The position numbers were made by a program, and so were the translations under genes. 64,000 nt of DNA from Limanda limanda (taxonomy: Eukaryota; Chordata; Actinopteri; Pleuronectiformes; Pleuronectidae), in NCBI RefSeq assembly GCF_963576545.1, contig NC_083655.1:20754204-20818203 (forward strand). Direction: 5' to 3'. Positions within the stretch are counted from its first letter, which is position 1. The number at the start of each line of letters is the position of its first letter. Positions 1-12,009 of this stretch are shown here, piece after piece. The notes beneath the pieces were generated by a model. That model saw only the letters and a list, made by a program, of their open reading frames with translations. It did not search any database and was not told the DNA's origin.

Positions 1-2146
1 CCCTGTATCATTAATTCAAGTGTAGGGAGGAAGAGGGAGAGAAATAAAAGTAGAAAGGGATCATGTCAAATATAGGCTCAGTCTCTCTTTCTGCAATTGG
101 CTGCCTATACATTATGAGTTGTCACTCATTAGGCCCCAGACAGACCTTTAGCCTGAAATGCACTGACAGACATTTGACAAATAACTTATCCATTAATGTT
201 AGCTGCTGGATTTCTCTACATAGTTTGAGACGGCTTGTCATAGGTCAGTTGCATATTAGCGGAACGCACCAGCTTCACCTCATTTCGGAGCCAGAGCCAA
301 AAGAAGCTGGTGATACTCCACCCACCTCCGGCTCTGCTGCTATTGACAGTGCTGCTGATGAGCATTTGTTTGGCCAGGAGTTCATGGCCGCGGCCCGTAG
401 ATTGATGCCACGTAGATATTTAATGATGTGCTGTCAAACGAAGGCCAGTGCCAGCACTAGACAAGCCTGCTAGAATGTATTGTGTATGCTAAATGTCATT
501 CTAATTATCCATCCCTTTAGCACCGAATGTAGAAGTAAACATTTGCACAATTCTTTGCCATTTGATCCCTACATTCCTTAATTTGTTCTATTTCTCTTTA
601 TAACTCACGCTAGCTGGCTAAATATCTAATTCATTTTCTTTGGTCTGTCTGGATCAGGTTTTCTCTTATTAAATAAGGTATAATGCATGACTCAACCCTT
701 TTAGGTTTTAGCTTTGAAGTGAAATAAGCAGAAATTTGGTGATAGAGTTTAAGTTATTATTAAAGACCTAGGTGGTCTGGATGGTTGCTGGTGAGAGCAA
801 AGCCAAAACAAGCTGAATTTATCGTTTTAATTGCCTTCAAAAAATAATTAAAAAAGACAATACGGCTATCTTACCCACTTCCCTAAAATAGACTGGTAAA
901 AAGACGTCAACAAAAAGGGATTCTTACCACAACAGCTACCAGATGTGCTAATTTAGAGAATACAGTATTTGCAGAATGTATAACAGAGAAAAATCTAATG
1001 ATACTAATGGCAATCAATTGGCAGCACAATACAGTTTGGTTACTGTACAACATGCCAGGAAAGAGGCAAAGTGCCAACTGGTTAACACAGACGCCAATTC
1101 AAAGGGATTTACTTTAAACAACCCAATGCTGGTACTGACCCATAAGTAACTCTTCAGGTCTTTGAATTTTCTGGGAACATTAAAGCAGCACAAGATCAAT
1201 CATTGTGGGTGGTATAAAGCTAACAGTGTTGTTCACGGAGCATGGGACAGACAACAGATTTTTCTTTGTTTTCAATGGCTCCTCTGATGAGTTGCACAAT
1301 TAATGTCTGTGCTACAGCCAAACTCCAGAAATACCTCATTTATGCACTGATTAGTAAATATAGCTGTTCATTAGAACAGTCAGCTTCTGTCAGCCTTCAG
1401 GAAACATTTTTAACTTTATCATCCTCTCTACGCTAAATAATGAGACGACAACCTCTGGCCAGCAGCTCCTCTGCTGCACTATATCACCATTAGGAGCTTT
1501 AAAAAAAGGCTGTAGAAGTTATGGGCATCCCAACTCCCATTGCACTCCTAATACAATAAAGGGTAGTCATTTTTACTTCTAATCAACAGATAATACTGAC
1601 AAAGGTGGACCAAAGTACAATGTATGACGTGTTCCACTCGCTACATTCCTGATTAAGTGTATCCACTGTTAGGTTGTTACCAGGCTGGTCATTAACACAT
1701 CTGTGTGCCATTAAAAGCTTGTGGTACAATTTCTAAACCAGGCCCTGCCTGGTTGCGACTACACCACTATCTGCTCATCATTAAACTTGGGGGTAGCCTG
1801 ATCAGCTGCTTCTTCTGCCCTCCCACTGTGCCATGTGCCAACTGGGATCTTGGCTTTCTTAACAGCATGATCTGTTCAATCTCTCAAGTGGAATACAAGC
1901 CTAATATTCTCCTTCATGTAACCCAAACTGAGCAACATTCAGTGCATTGTATTTAGTTAGGGCAAGGAAAGCGGTACCAAGACAGACCCAACCATTTATG
2001 AATGTAAAGTATAGGCCTCAGGGTCAGGTATCAGTTGAAGGTGAATTTAGTACCAGACCTTGGATTCCTTGCATTCTGTCTGTTTTGTCCAGACCATTGA
2101 GCACTGGATCATGTCAGAGGAAACAATGTGTTTGAGAGAACAGCAG
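1..2146. other. Intergenic or intronic sequence, no gene recognised
   Basis: No frame here has protein character that I recognise. The longest frame (63-473, 136 codons) has no recognisable domain and an ordinary composition. The stretch around 200-470 is richer in GC than its surroundings and lacks repeat signatures, so it could be conserved non-coding DNA, but that is only an impression. Confidence 0.5.
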
Positions 2147-2148
2147 TA

Positions 2149-4067
2149 TATGGGCCATTCTACCGAATTGGTGCAAAGTCAGGTTGGAAATATTTTGAAA
2201 TTTTGTATGTTTTATTCCCAAAACTTTTGCGTATATATATTGCACCATATCTAAAGTACACATATCTAGTAAAAGAACCGTCAATTTTTATGTTGTATTT
2301 TCAGACTGTGTTGGAATGTTTTTCCTCTCCCAAAAATTGTCACTACCGAAACATAGTAATAAACTATAGTAAAAAAGTATTATTATTAACCTGTTAAAAT
2401 TGTGTTTCCTTCCTTTCTCTGAAGAGTATTTTTAAAAATATTTCTTGAAGGTTTTCACAATTGAATCAATAAAAATGAAATTTTTACCAAATTTCAAAGT
2501 TCAATTTATACAATTCATCAAAATCTAAATGCAATATTTCTTTGTAAAATGCATAATACTGATCATATTGATTCCAGAGTTGATGATTGATGAAATTGAA
2601 CATACATTTAACCAATCAGTATCATAACATTTTAGTTGATAACTCATTATACTTTATTTTTTACAAAACATCCAGTGTTTCAGTAGTGACTGCACTGTTT
2701 TTGGAGTGACCACAGTACTTTGTTTGCAAGGTTGTATCATATTTCCTCAACCTTATTGCTTAATATTAACTCATAACATGCTATAGGTTGGGAATATTAA
2801 AAACACAAATGTTTTGTGGTCAATAGAATAATTTTATATTTGAGGACATAACAATTGTTCGTCCAGAACCATTTAAAGTACAAACATTACCCAAGTGGGT
2901 TCAGTAAAATAGAAGAAAACATTGACAAATAACTGATATCATGTCGTACTGTATGTTTAAGGGGGTTTAGTGTCAGAAACCATCACAAATCCATACACAA
3001 ATTTTAACTTTTCACATACTGCGGTGAACAATCTTGGGGTGATCTGGATATGCCTCTGTGTGACGTTTTCTGGAGGAGGGATTAAGGTGACGAACTTGTC
3101 CACTGTGTACCAGATCTTGTCCTTTTGATCATAGTATTGGAAAAATTGAATAATGGATATGTAAAAATGTTCCTGTGAGCAGTTTGCAGCATTAAAGTAT
3201 TTGTGCAGAACTAGCATCTCGTGAGTTGGCAAATTGCAGCAGTGAGATCAGACTGTTGAATAATGTGCAGTTAAACTAGGCCTGAAGTTGGAACTTTACC
3301 ATATGTTTAGGTAGTGACTGTTTCGGTAGTGACAATTATAGCTAATTTTGAGCATAACTAAAGAATGCTAGCAAGCACATGGCTAGTATACACATCTTTG
3401 AAGAGGTGTACACACATACAAAAATAATACTTTGCATAAAACCCCAAAAAAGTTTACTTAATTGAAGAAAATATGTGTTCCGTAGTGACAATTCTTAAGG
3501 TTACAGGCTGATTTTCAGATTTGTAACACATTTAAATCAAAACTATGGGATTTAGCTGCTTACCATTCAGCCATGAGGGACAGGGATGCAGTGTAACTGC
3601 CTGGTCAAAAATGCAGGGGTGTGGCTAAAAACCAGGCCCAGCCAATGGACTAAAACTCTGTTTCGGTAGTGACATGAAAACTGGGGACATGATTTTTTGA
3701 GAAGAGTTTTTTAATTTTATAATTAAACCCACAATAAATCTAAATCTTCCAAGTTCTGTTTAAACTTAATCATAAAGATCTTTGAAATAAGATCATTGAA
3801 AAAAATCTAATAAATTTAAAAAGTGTTATTTACAGAAATTGAAATTTAGATGTCAGGGTGGGGGACAGCTACTTCCCATTAGAAAGTACCCTATAAATGA
3901 TGATTTTGTATATATTTAGCTTATCCCTATCTCATTTAATGTCTTGGGTTTAAATAGACCATAACATATTCTTAGTAAATATCTATATCTGAATACTTAA
4001 TTGTTTTGTAAATAGTTTTTCTTGTTGGGGGACCATACTTTGCACCAATTCGGTAGAATGGCCCATA
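2149..4067 (+). mobile_element. Non-autonomous TIR DNA transposon, copy 1 (1.92 kb)
   Basis: Both ends carry a perfect inverted repeat of about 31 bp beginning TATGGGCCATTCTACC. The flanks are TA on each side (2147-2148 and 4068-4069), which fits a TA target-site duplication as in Tc1/mariner; ISL2EU-type elements also make a 2-bp duplication. Because the ends are AT palindromic, the boundary could shift by 1-2 bases. A second copy lies at 54230-56174 and is about 95% identical by eye. No transposase-like frame is present, so the element would need enzyme supplied in trans. Inside it are repeated motifs TTTCGGTAGTGAC, five near-copies in direct orientation and one inverted near the left end (2338-2353). 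They share the core CTACCGAA, read on the opposite strand, with the terminal repeat. I did not recognise the family name. Confidence 0.88.
3306..3673 (+). repeat. Internal motif array TTTCGGTAGTGAC, copy 1
   Basis: Near-identical motifs lie at 3306-3318 (TTTAGG variant), 3321-3333, 3478-3490 (one-base-shorter variant) and 3661-3673. Another lies further left at 2678-2690 (TTTCAG variant), and an inverted copy sits at 2338-2353. The inverted form contains CTACCGAA, which also occurs in the terminal inverted repeat. Repeated copies of a terminal core inside an element often act as transposase binding sites; that role is inferred here. Confidence 0.75.
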
Positions 4068-4069
4068 TA

Positions 4070-4759
4070 GCCACGCAAGTCTTCACACTTTCTGTTTGTC
4101 CAACAGCTGGATCTTCTCTCTATTAACTGCCATCATATCTGGCTCCTTTCTGAATTGAAAGGCTGCAAGACAAGTAAGAAAATTGTTTCTTCTCTTTTAA
4201 AAAGATTCTGAATAAAATGTGTTACTTTAAGCCTTTTTATGTCACCTTTTATAGATTGTTTAAATGTATCTGTACTTTATTACACTTTACATGTATGTTC
4301 TATGTTTTTAATAATTTTCCTTTTTTGTCACTTTGTCCTCGAACAGCATTTAAAAAAAAAGAAATGCTGAGAAACCTGTGTTTGCAGAATCATTTTCAAT
4401 GACAATTAAAAGGATGATTCAATCTTCTGTGTAAAATAACTCAATGACAGACAAATGAGCTTGAGCTGAACTAGGCAAACGCTCAGAGCTATAAGCAGAG
4501 CTAATACAGTTGGGGAAAATTTTTTGACTTCAGGGCAGAAACAAAGGGACTGAGTATATGTTTAGACTCATTGGACCATGATAACTCAGTGCATTTTAAC
4601 CTGTACAGGACATGAAATGGCAACGCAAAAGCATAGTGACGTGTGGACAAAATTAAGACAGGTACCCAGCAGGCTGGCTGCAGTGTGTATTGCTATAGCC
4701 CTTTGGCTGCTGCCATTTTGTCTTCACAGTGTGACATGGAACCTAAGCAGTGCTACGAC

Positions 4760-4800
<41 letters not shown>

Positions 4801-6587
4801 GAGGGGGGGGGGGGTAGTCACGCTTGACCTTTCTTTGTTTCCCAGTAAATCAGAACTACTCTTCATATCTAGTGATGTAGAAACAGTCAAACATGACCTT
4901 TAAAGTTACAATACTGTACTGTGGCATTGCGACGCCCACACCCACAAGCTCAATATCCACCAGCACGTACATGGATTGCTGATTTCCACACTTACATGGC
5001 TCCCAAATCAAGACAAATGGTTAGGCGCACTGAACATAATCAGTATGTAATTGACATTGATTTGCAAGATTAGGCATGGAAAGTGTTGTGAGGTGCAGGG
5101 AGTAAGGGGGTGTTGTTGGTAGTGGTTAGGCTAAGGATACATACTGTAGGAAGGTGTTTCAGCTTAACGTGCGAGTTTGATTAGCTGTTTAAACAAGCTT
5201 ACCGAAGCATGGCATATGGCTGTTTACTGGAAAGGAGTCTACAGTCTACAGTTGTCAAATTAATAGCAGAAAGCAAAAAAATACAGAGCACAATTAAGAC
5301 AGACACGAGAAGAAAAAGGCAGGCAGGGATTTTCTTCCTGCCAATCAATGGTAGAATAAAGTCACTGGCATCCATCTCTCTTCATTACCATCCCTTGTCC
5401 TTCCGATGATTTCCTGGTGACTAAAATATCTGTCTTTACTGCTGGGGGGCCATGTCCATCTGCTATAATCTCTTCTTCTTAGAAGGTACAGCCCTTGTCA
5501 AAAGTAAAAGCATAGGGACATTTTACTTAGCTGCATAAACATCCATTACCCCTCCAGTCTCCTTCATTATCTTTATTGCGGTCCTGAGAGAGCATGAGAT
5601 GGAGGAAAGGGCAGAGGCCAGGAGGTGGAGAAAAATTAAAAGAATAAAGAATAAATGAGCTCAGCAATGACACGTTGCTTTGTAGTAAGAACTAATTTGT
5701 TTTAGGAGGATTTGGGCTTCAACATAATTATTACTTAATAATTGGCTGATGGGGGGGCTTTGGGTGTGTGTATGTTGCTGGGTTGTTGTTATGAATTTGT
5801 TTCAGACAAAATAATATATTATTACTTTCATATTTTATTAGTGCTACACTTCTATAACATCAGACTCACAACAGACTGTATATAGGGAAAAAAAGCAATG
5901 TAAGCAGAACCAAAGATATGGGCTTTTTTATTTCATGCATCCATTTTCCTTTCCCTACGACTTCACCACAAACAAATGTCCAGGTTTCTTACTATTCATA
6001 TTGATCTGTATTTCACCACGAATAAAATGTTTATTTTAATGATATATGTCATACTTATGAATACCTTATTGAGTACAGAAACAAATAATACACGTCGTAT
6101 CTGAATTCAAGACAGATTTTTATGTAGGCGTGTCAGTCATTGTGTCATTTTTAGCCTGTTGCTACCCTATGAGTCATCAGCTCTTACTAGCCTAGCATAT
6201 GACTCATAGGTGGCTGTGTCCGTCAGCTCAGCTAATTCAATTCAATGAGCATGGACTCTGAGTTTGTAGTGTTGTAGTGAATTTTCCATGCAAATATTGC
6301 ACATATGATATGGCTTGCTCTGTGGTTGACCTAGCAGAGAAGTCCAAGAAGTCTGTGCTATAGTATGGCAGTGAGGTATATTCAAGTATTATTTCATAAA
6401 TATCACTCATGACAGTCTAATCAGCAGATATTGCTGTCTGAACTACACCTGAATTGTTAAATTCGTTAATTTTACAGCCAATTAGCAAGAAAAGCAGGTC
6501 TTGAAGTTAAAAGTCAAAGTGATACAATATTGGTTGATTGTACTTTAAACACAATGTGTCAGAGTCTGTATGTGACCCTCAGGGTAA
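4070..6587. other. Sequence with no gene recognised; GA microsatellite
   Basis: I saw no exon, RNA gene or clear repeat apart from a GA dinucleotide run at 4763-4797 followed by a G run at 4803-4814. The open frames that cross the GA run are artefacts of it. Confidence 0.5.
4763..4814. repeat. (AG)n microsatellite followed by poly-G
   Basis: About 17 AG units are followed after a few bases by a run of 12 G. Simple sequence. Confidence 0.97.
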
Positions 6588-6662
6588 CTGTGGCTCAGAA
6601 GTTACAGCAAGTTGTCCATTAACCAGAAGGTTGTCAGTTTGATCGCCCATTTCCCATTTTCC
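6588..6662 (+). repeat. SINE fragment, tRNA-like head only
   Basis: The fragment contains GTGGCTCAGAAG (A-box-like) and GTCAGTTTGATCGCCC (B-box-like) at the spacing seen in the SINE copies at 45981, 46764 and 61816. The body and tail are absent, so this is a decayed 5' fragment. Confidence 0.5.
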
Positions 6663-6674
6663 TTGGCCAAATGA

Positions 6675-6862
6675 AACATAATCCAACAGTTCCCACAATG
6701 ACCATCACTGACAACTGTCAGACTCAATGTGGGCAGCCATCTGTCTCGACCGGTTGGGGTGAGCAAATAATAATGGGGAAGAGAGGAGAGGTGGGTGAAA
6801 AGAGAGGTGATCTATTTAGAGATGAAAGAGAAAGAGAGACAGAGAGAGAAGAATTCTTATCT
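6675..6862 (+). repeat. Fragment of a GA-rich interspersed fish repeat
   Basis: This contains the block GGGCAGCCATCTGTCTCGAC followed by CGGTTGGGGTGAGC and a GA-rich tract. I recognise this order from a high-copy fish repeat; related sequence of the same kind lies at 57878-58080. The two window fragments mostly cover different parts, so the link rests on recollection. Confidence 0.5.
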
Positions 6863-9469
6863 AATGTTTAAATGTTTTTGCTGGTTTTGTTTCAACATTT
6901 CTTTCAGATAAATATAGAACACTTTCAGAGAAATAACTAAAGTAATGAGATGATATACAAAGACAACACACAATAGGCTAATATAGTGCAAAGGTGCATT
7001 TGATCAGCTGATTATATATTAGATTTGGGAATCACAATACCTGTGTGATACCAATAAGACCTTCTCATAGACTACAACGTCGCAGGTGATTCTTCATAGA
7101 AGACTACTCATCGTGCAGGTACTTTGGTTTTACTTTGAGCCCTTTTATCCAGTTCCTAACCAACGGGATCATTTGGATGTGTACAGAGTCCTCCCTGTGT
7201 AAAGCTGTTTTTTTTTGAGCTACAAACAAAAGGCATCTCCAAAACATTTTTTTGCAGGCTCAGGTTCTAAGGCTGCTTAGTTATCTTCAGCTAGAAAGTG
7301 AAAGGAAACACAAAGAAAGAGCCTGCCTAATGTTTTTGTGGGTATCTCTGTCTTATAACCTCTTTTTAATATGTCCAGACGTCTCAATAAAGGTCAGAAG
7401 ACTGAAAAGTAGTGTGGGTGACATTTTCACATTCTACCTAAAGTAGACTTCTTTCCCTCAGCTCATGTTTTATCTCTATCGTATGACATGGTTGCTTTCA
7501 GTCGACAGTGAGATTTGTCATGACATTTTTTTCATGATGTCAAAAATTAGAATAAGAAATCTAAATATTTAGATATTAGCAAAGATTAAGTTTACAAAGA
7601 CCAATTTTCATTAAAATAGAAAGCTAAAATTTGGACAACATTAAAACAATGAATTATAAAGGCAAACACATTTATTCAAATAAACATGTGGTGAATGCTA
7701 TCTTGCATGGAGTCCATGGACTGAAAGAAGGAGATAAAGAGTGTGATTATAGGGAAGAGGACGAGCAGAGGCAGTGCATGGTTGAACCAACTATAAAAAA
7801 AATATAAAATGAATTCAGGGTTAGCTAGGAAGAAATATTCAATGTGTAGCTCTAACAAAATACGGAAGGCCAATTTTAAAAGCAGGGACACTGCAAACTT
7901 TTAGCAGTTAGGAGTCATAGAAGAAAAACTGAAGGCGGCTGGAGCTGAAGCTTGTGCAGTTTGTCCTCCATGATAACCAGGCATTCACAGCTGACCTCAA
8001 CATGAGGACATTCGGTGCACTTATTCATTGCAGTGAGTGCAAATAAAGGGACATTATACTTTTCCAGGACAGTCCACCCCAGTCAAACCAACCGACACAG
8101 ACCTCTGGCAAGTTGAGGTCTATACAGCTCTCTGGACATGGAGGAAGATAAATAAATAATACATCGTTCAGCTGCCCTGTAAGGTACGTTTCGGGGAGCA
8201 AAACCTCAGAATGGGTCTGAATCTTTTTTTTTGTCCTTGAAATTATCCATAAAGTAAAGTCATCAAGAAATTAACTGAAAGTTGTTGTGTGTATCAGGTG
8301 GAAGCATCACATATAGCCATAACCACAGCAAAGACCAATGTGCTGAAAAAAACCCAACTATAAAATAAAATATGAACGTGCCTTTGTTCCTTAGCCATCA
8401 TATATTCAAGGTAATAATTTCACACTGCACAGTCAACAGCAGTTCACATGAAGTCCCCCGCTGACTTCTATCAGTGTCAAAACCATCAATGCACACAGTG
8501 TGTGGGCAATTATATCCATTTAATGTAATGTAAGCTATTATGCAACCATGCAACTGCACTGAGAATTGCACTACAGAATTTCATGGAATAAGCGGCACTA
8601 ATAATGGTTCTGCACGCCAGTATCAAAGCATTTATGGATAGAACACCAAATAACCACCATCAAATGGAACTTAGCTTTTAAAATTGTTTTATAAGAAGGC
8701 TACTTATAAATCACAGTGTGTTCAACTGTCAATCAATAAATTACTTAGGTGAAAGTTTATCCTTCATTTATTAAAATGTATATTCAGATTGAAGACATTT
8801 ATATGTATCAGTTAATTGTTAATTTGTTTGTGTATTTGTTCAGTTTTCTTATCAGATTTTCTGAAGTAAACTTCTTGATATGAGTATAGAAATAAAAATG
8901 AATGAAGAAAAAGTAAGAAAAAGGTTTTAATTTCCTCCTGCAGGTAATAAGGTCTAAGTGTAATCTATTTATGATACATCTGGCAAACGGAGCTCTGGTT
9001 TCCATGACTTCGGTTTATTTTTCTTCCACAAATTTCTTTCTGCGGAGCTAGTTTCAAATGGTCATTATCATAGAAATTCTTGAAAATGGTTCAGGGAATG
9101 GAGAGCATCTGGAGAGCAGGACAGGCAGAGGAGCAGGTAACTGAGCCAGTGGACAGAGGTCGGGCTGGACTATTTTTGTGCTCCAGCTCAAAAATAGTCT
9201 TCCCAGAGAAATAGGTAGGGACAAAGGAAGGCAGGCCGGGGAACCTGAGACTACAAGGATACTCAAAGTTGGCCGGAGCATTGTACCATTTACGCCTGTG
9301 CCATCTGGCAAAGAGTGGAGTGAACAGGGCTTAAATACTATGTAAACTTGTTGAATTGATGAGATGGTCAGATACAGATGTGCTCTTAATTTTATTGTGG
9401 GGGGACATTTTTTACACCAAGACAAACAAACATGTGCAAGTGTCAGTGGGACAATGGGGACATCAGGGT
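6863..9469. other. Sequence with no gene or repeat recognised
   Basis: AT-rich sequence with short, unrelated open frames on both strands. No splice-supported exon, RNA gene or known repeat family was recognised. Confidence 0.5.
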
Positions 9470-9477
9470 CCATTAGT
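9470..9477 (+). repeat. Target-site duplication, left (CCATTAGT)
   Basis: An 8-bp direct repeat abuts the left terminus of the hAT element. The identical 8 bp abut the right terminus at 10721-10728. Eight base pairs is the duplication length made by hAT transposases. Confidence 0.93.
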
Positions 9478-9669
9478 CAGTGTTGGGAAGGATACTTTCA
9501 AAACGTATTCCGTTACAGAATACATGCCCAAAAATGTAATCTGTAACGTATTCCATTACATTAACTAATCTGAGTAACGTATTCTGAATACTTGGAATAC
9601 TTCCGGTTTGCATTGCATTTTTTAAGTGTATGATTGCGGCGTTGTTATAGTCAGTGGAGCAGCAGCACT

Positions 9670-9711
9670 TTAAACTCTCTCTCCGCCGATGCGGCGGGCC
9701 AGCTGGATGTC
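9670..9711 (-). pseudogene. Histone H3 C-terminal fragment
   Basis: Read on the minus strand, this encodes DIQLARRIGGERV followed by TAA at 9672-9670. Histone H3 ends DIQLARRIRGERA, so 11 of 13 residues match. The match stops abruptly at 9711, where H3 would continue upstream into its VTIMPK segment. The rest of the gene lies at 10279-10540, across 567 bp of unrelated sequence, and the roughly 20 residues between the two parts are missing. It cannot make a histone. Confidence 0.85.
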
Positions 9712-10278
9712 CGGCTCCTATCCACTGCCACCTCTGTGCGGGTCCCACGGGAGGCTGAACCCCCCCCTGCGCCAAGGCTGCCTCGTGCCGTGCAGCGATC
9801 GTTTCGGCGTCGAGTCTATTTTTGTTTGCGCTTGACGCGAGCGTATCGCTCCAGGAAACACACTGAAAAATGATTTTAAACGATATTGATGACATATTTT
9901 ATATGATATAAATGATAAAGTATGCATCCCATAGTTTGCATTCCCCTTCTGTTGTCCTGGAGTTTTAATTTTACCAATTTTACCAATCACATTATTAAAT
10001 GCCCCCCTCTGCACATCCATACAGTCACACAAGCAGTCATAAAGATAAAAAGAGGAGGGGGGGGGGGGCTTGAGTGGAGAATACGTAATTTACCCTCGAC
10101 ACCCGACATTGAACGGAGCAAACAGCGGAGAAGTTCTTGAAGATGCATGACATTAAATTGGGACGCTGTTGCAGTTAATGTTGGAGCAACAAGTGACCAT
10201 ATGCTTTTATACTACTGGGTCAACGGGTGATATTATTAGCGCTTCACGGCGCTTCAGCGTCCGGTGTGAACCCGGCGT
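9712..10278. other. Insert between the two histone H3 pieces
   Basis: 567 bp with no recognised coding content. The left part is CpG-rich, the middle is AT-rich (with a 12-bp G run near 10057-10068) and the right edge is GC-rich. Its abrupt junctions inside H3 suggest a nested insertion with loss of about 60 bp of H3, but I found no convincing inverted ends or target duplication. Confidence 0.5.
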
Positions 10279-10540
10279 GCCTCGCTGGTCTCCTGCAGAG
10301 CCATGACAGCGGAGCTCTGGGAGCGCAGGTCGGTCTTCTCTCACCAGGCGCTGGAAGGGCAGCTTGCGGATCAGCAGCTCCGTAGATTTCTGGTAGCGAC
10401 GGAACTCTCTCAGAGCCACGGTCCCGGGCCTGTGTCCCGAGCCGGTAGCGGTGAGGCTTCTTCACGCCGCCGGGGGCCCGGGCGCTCTTACGGCAGCCCT
10501 GGTCTCCAGCTGCTTTGGGGGCTTTGCCGGTGGATTTACG
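10279..10540 (-). pseudogene. Histone H3 N-terminal and central fragment, frameshifted
   Basis: On the minus strand the match starts near residue 8 of H3 (RKSTGKAP at 10540) and passes through [10 protein letters not shown]. An inserted stretch of about 11-14 bases then duplicates the sequence at GT and shifts the frame. It continues as [19 protein letters not shown] and LPFQRLVRE, loses about 17-19 bases where IAQDFK should be, and resumes as the [13 protein letters not shown] region in another frame. It ends at 10279. H3 is normally 136 codons and intronless in replication-dependent genes. The first seven residues and the initiator are absent. This is a broken copy of a gene encoding a nucleosome core histone, carried within a hAT element. 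Confidence 0.88.
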
Positions 10541-10720
10541 AGAGAGTGAATAAACTCGTGAAACAGAGAAGTACCGTCATGTAATCCACGGATTTCAACA
10601 ATGTAACTGTATTCTGAATACCATCTATTTAATTTGTAACTGTAACGGAATACAGTTACTTATAATTTGTATTCTAAATACGTAACGCCGTTACATGTAT
10701 TCCGTTACTCCCCAACGCTG

Positions 10721-10728
10721 CCATTAGT
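10721..10728 (+). repeat. Target-site duplication, right (CCATTAGT)
   Basis: Identical to the 8 bp at 9470-9477, directly outside the right terminus of the hAT element. Confidence 0.93.
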
Positions 10729-10741
10729 ATATGTTGTCCTC

Positions 10742-11330
10742 CAGTGTTGTGCAAGTTCACACCTCTCATGAATTAGTTCAAAGTTCAGTTCATACAAGTA
10801 AGCATGAATAGTTCACATTCTTAGTTCACCATTTAAATTCTGAACTAGTTCATAGTTCAGTTCATTTCATAGCTTTAAGGTGGAAAGTGAGAATGAAAGA
10901 CTTAACTTGTTTTTTTAAAGAAAACTTTATCCGTCACTACCCCTTGCCTTAAACTGTACTTCATATGTATCAATTCCTAAAATAAATGTTTTATTAAATG
11001 TTTTTTATTATTGCTAATTTTGCCTGTTTATTTATTCATACCCTGCAAACAAAAGACACAACAAATCAAAGTTTTGATGCATTTATTCTGAAATGGTTTC
11101 TTATATTTTGAAGAGGCACTTCCTGAAAAAATACGGAAAAGATCGAAGAGTGAGGCTTCTCTAACTGATTTTGTGTCATCAGTCAGGACATAGCCTTACG
11201 TGACCTGGGTGACCCTTTTTCAGAAGAAAATACTGCATCAGCCTCGACGACCAGCAGTGAGTGCAACATGGATAAAGGACTTCTAGCATTGCTGGCTTTG
11301 TTCTGTTGCGCATTCAAATTCATTATTAGT
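10742..11330 (+). mobile_element. Truncated hAT-like element, left end
   Basis: It begins CAGTGTTGTGCAAGTTCACA, a hAT-type terminus, and is followed by repeated pieces of AGTTCA and GAACTAGTTC up to about 10870. Around 11110-11190 a short frame with basic and serine-rich residues may be debris of a BED-finger transposase region. No matching right terminus (reverse complement of CAGTGTTG) and no copy of the left flanking 8 bp was found downstream, so it is truncated. The right limit is approximate. Confidence 0.5.
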
Positions 11331-12009
11331 ACTAAGGCACCTGCATGCCCAGTGTAAGTGAATGTTTATGTGATATGCATTTACAGGTTTTTTAGGTCTG
11401 ATACAGAACTTAAACTGTGTAGACAGACATCGTTTTCCGTTACAGATGAAAATCGACTGTATCTAGACTGTCTATATTAGTCTCAGCCAGGGAGATAAGT
11501 GATGAGACAAAGGAGAATAGGAGCAGAGAGAAGAAAAGGGAAAAAGCTTTAAAAATAATTATCCTGACTATAGTAAGAATGTCCACAGAGACTAAAAAGA
11601 CGCTGTGGCTGTAGAGGCCACTGAGTCCACTCAAGACCAGTTACGCAAAGCAGCCAGCTGCACTAGTACAACTTGTTCTCCACATCCAATGTACAGGATA
11701 CCACAGGTTCACATTCATTCACAGAGTAAATCATGTACTGTTTGTTTTCCTTGCAGAACTATGTGAAATGAACATTTATTTATAAAGAGAAAAGCAGTGA
11801 AAAACTAAATGTATGGGATGTCAAGGACAGTGCATCTGTAAAATTCAACTGGAACATAATGGTGATGAAAAACAATTTTTCATTCATTAATTGTAAAAAT
11901 GAAGAACAAATGAAGGTCGAATCAAATATTTAATAAATAGCTACTTCTCTTGTATTCTATACAATGCAACAGACTAGCAATACTTGTGCTTTTAATACAA
12001 CTTTAACAT
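11331..12009. other. AT-rich sequence, nothing recognised
   Basis: No gene, RNA or repeat family recognised. Confidence 0.45.

Larger units (their letters stand above)
9478..10720 (+). mobile_element. Non-autonomous hAT transposon carrying histone H3 fragments
   Basis: The termini are CAGTGTTGGG and, on the reverse strand of the right end, CAGCGTTGGG. They are flanked by the perfect 8-bp duplication CCATTAGT. The element type follows from that duplication length and the CAG-type termini. Each arm of roughly 125-130 bp is dense in palindromic pieces such as GTAACGTATTCC and GTATTCCGTTAC. No transposase frame is present. The interior is unusually CpG-rich and holds two minus-strand segments of a replication-type histone H3 gene (9670-9711 and 10279-10540), separated by 567 bp of other sequence. 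The intact duplication implies a single insertion of the whole unit, so the histone pieces moved with it. Confidence 0.9.

Noticed and set aside
63..473. 136-codon plus-strand frame
   Set aside because: No recognisable domain or start context. It could be open by chance in a slightly GC-richer stretch.
2957..3232. Minus-strand 91-codon frame open in both transposon copies (also 55039-55314)
   Set aside because: Of 12 base differences between copies in this frame, 10 change the amino acid and 2 are silent, as expected for neutral change. No family resemblance was found, so it is not called as a gene.
9473..10032. Minus-strand frames of 104 and 140 codons around the histone fragment
   Set aside because: They cross the H3 fragment out of frame and run into the hAT arm. 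They are by-products of CpG-rich sequence.
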